DNA of 64,000 nucleotides from Streptomyces prunicolor NBRC 13075 (lineage in GTDB: Bacteria > Actinomycetota > Actinomycetes > Streptomycetales > Streptomycetaceae): positions 1 to 64,000 of the forward strand of contig NZ_BARF01000007.1 of the NCBI RefSeq assembly GCF_000367365.1, in the 5' to 3' direction. Position numbers and translations under genes: made by a program. Below are positions 63,340-64,000 of the stretch, piece by piece (position 1 is the first letter of the stretch; the number at the start of each line of letters is the position of its first letter). Below the pieces are notes generated by a model that did not search any database, was not told where the DNA came from, and saw only the letters and a list, made by a program, of their open reading frames with translations.

Positions 63340-63582
63340 TCAGCCGGATATGTCCGGACCAGGGTCGGCCGTGTTCCTGCGGCCGGCCCCTCGGCGTCTG
63401 CGGATCGCGCCGTTCACGCCCGCCACCACTCCGGCCAGGACCAGGCCGAACGTGACCAGCGGGATCACCGCGAACCACTCGGTCACCCACAGCCCGCCCG
63501 CGTCCCCGGCGTAGAGCACGCCGGCGGCGGCGAGGAAGAGACCGGCGACCAGCTTCCCGGGCTGGAACTCATGACGCAGCAC
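63340..63582 (-). CDS. Small two-helix membrane protein
   Basis: 80 residues. Two hydrophobic stretches (KLVAGLFLAAAGVLYAGDAGG and VIPLVTFGLVLAGVVAGV) with a short Trp-rich turn and a basic C-terminal tail (RRRRGAGRR). It overlaps the 3' end of the next upstream gene by 14 bp, so the two are translationally linked. This arrangement, a small membrane protein after a PspC-type gene, suggests an envelope-stress role, which is inference from position only. Confidence 0.78.
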   Translation of the reverse strand: MLRHEFQPGKLVAGLFLAAAGVLYAGDAGGLWVTEWFAVIPLVTFGLVLAGVVAGVNGAIRRRRGAGRRNTADPGPDISG

Positions 63583-64000
63583 GGCTGACCTCCGCCTGTC
63601 CGACGCCGACCTGGAGGTCCAGGTCCAGCGTGCCGGTGCTCTTGACGCCCGTCGCCGGGGTCAGGGTGACCTGCTGGTGCTTGCCCGGCTCCACGTCCAC
63701 GTCCTTCTTGTCGTCACCGGGCAACTGGATGTCCCCGACGCGCACGTCCACACTCAGCTTCACCGTCACGTTCGACGGCACGATCACCTTCAGCTGCCCG
63801 ACGCCCACCTCGGCGTCCGTCGCGACCGTCTGCCCCTTGGTCAGCCGCAACCGGGTCAGGTCGAGCGTGCCCACCCCGTTCCCCAGGTCGTACTTCGGCT
63901 GTACGTCCGCCACCGCCGCGGGCTGCCAGGTGAGGTGTTCCCAGTGGGTGGTGAGGTCCTTGGGCAGGGCCGCCGAGGCGGCGAGCAGGCCGGCCGTGAC
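63569..64000 (-). CDS. PspC/LiaF-like envelope protein, C-terminal part (runs off window)
   Basis: Open from the window edge to the stop at 63569, 143 codons seen, with no stop in the last 29 codons, so the start lies beyond 64000. The internal GTG at 63913 need not be the real start. The visible part is a repetitive beta-sheet domain (LGNGVGTLDLTRLRL, VGVGQLKVIVPSNVTVKLSVDVRVGDIQL, TGTLDLDLQVGVGQAEV), the DUF2154/LiaF-like C-terminal fold often attached to PspC membrane segments. Such proteins sit in the membrane and sense or report cell-wall stress. The PspC part would be upstream of the window. Confidence 0.7.
   Translation of the reverse strand, partial: VTAGLLAASAALPKDLTTHWEHLTWQPAAVADVQPKYDLGNGVGTLDLTRLRLTKGQTVATDAEVGVGQLKVIVPSNVTVKLSVDVRVGDIQLPGDDKKDVDVEPGKHQQVTLTPATGVKSTGTLDLDLQVGVGQAEVSRAAS

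Overview
The window is high-GC actinobacterial chromosome, almost certainly from a Streptomyces: GTG starts are common, start-stop overlaps are frequent, whiD, bldM and a ShbA/SigD-type sigma factor lie together, groES carries CIRCE operators, and intergenic gaps contain repeats familiar from Streptomyces genomes. No rRNA, tRNA, CRISPR array or complete insertion sequence was seen.

Layout. (1) 0-3.5 kb: tsaB-rimI-tsaD (tRNA t6A synthesis and ribosomal protein acetylation) with two small trailing genes. (2) 3.5-11.7 kb: a xylan cassette with a GH3 beta-xylosidase, an ABC importer (binding protein plus two permeases), a divergent LacI-family repressor and a secreted GH10-CBM2 xylanase. It matches the bxlR/bxlEFGA arrangement and has CGAA-N3-TTCG operators in front of both the transporter and the xylanase. 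(3) 11.8-17.8 kb: an LCP-family envelope protein, a DGPF protein with its ECF42-type sigma factor, a THUMP-like methyltransferase, and two overlapping lipoprotein polysaccharide deacetylases, the second of which has lost its catalytic motifs. (4) 18-28.4 kb: groES-groEL1 under two CIRCE elements, an SDR, a MOSC protein, a LysR regulator, then the developmental and housekeeping block whiD / bldM / shbA-like sigma / guaB / guaB3. A near-perfect BldN-type promoter precedes bldM. (5) 28.4-34.3 kb: a 0.7-kb gene-poor stretch with tandem structured repeats, a membrane protein, a nucleotide-sugar dehydrogenase lacking its catalytic Cys, five 17-bp tandem repeats, glpD and a beta-lactamase-fold enzyme. 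(6) 34.4-49.6 kb: five transmembrane Ser/Thr kinases and one large pseudokinase, each with a similar extracytoplasmic C-terminal domain, interrupted by a divergent AraC / metallo-hydrolase pair. (7) 49.7-59.3 kb: succinic semialdehyde dehydrogenase, a ChoD-like GMC oxidoreductase, a sortase-anchored (LAETG) surface protein, a membrane protein, a chorismate mutase behind what looks like a leader-peptide attenuator, guaA and a PPOX-family protein. (8) 59.4-64 kb: class II aldolase, DUF4429/SHOCT protein, two membrane proteins including a DoxX family member, and the C-terminal part of a probable PspC/LiaF-like envelope protein running off the window.

How it fits together: most of the window is conserved core chromosome (translation fidelity, chaperones, GMP synthesis, sporulation control). 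The xylan cassette looks like an accessory carbon-use module set into it. The most original observations are the candidate aromatic amino-acid attenuator in front of the chorismate mutase gene, the pseudokinase with tandem repeats built into its activation segment, a genomic repeat that has become 15 in-frame codons of a kinase, and the structured tandem repeats at 28.7-28.95 kb.
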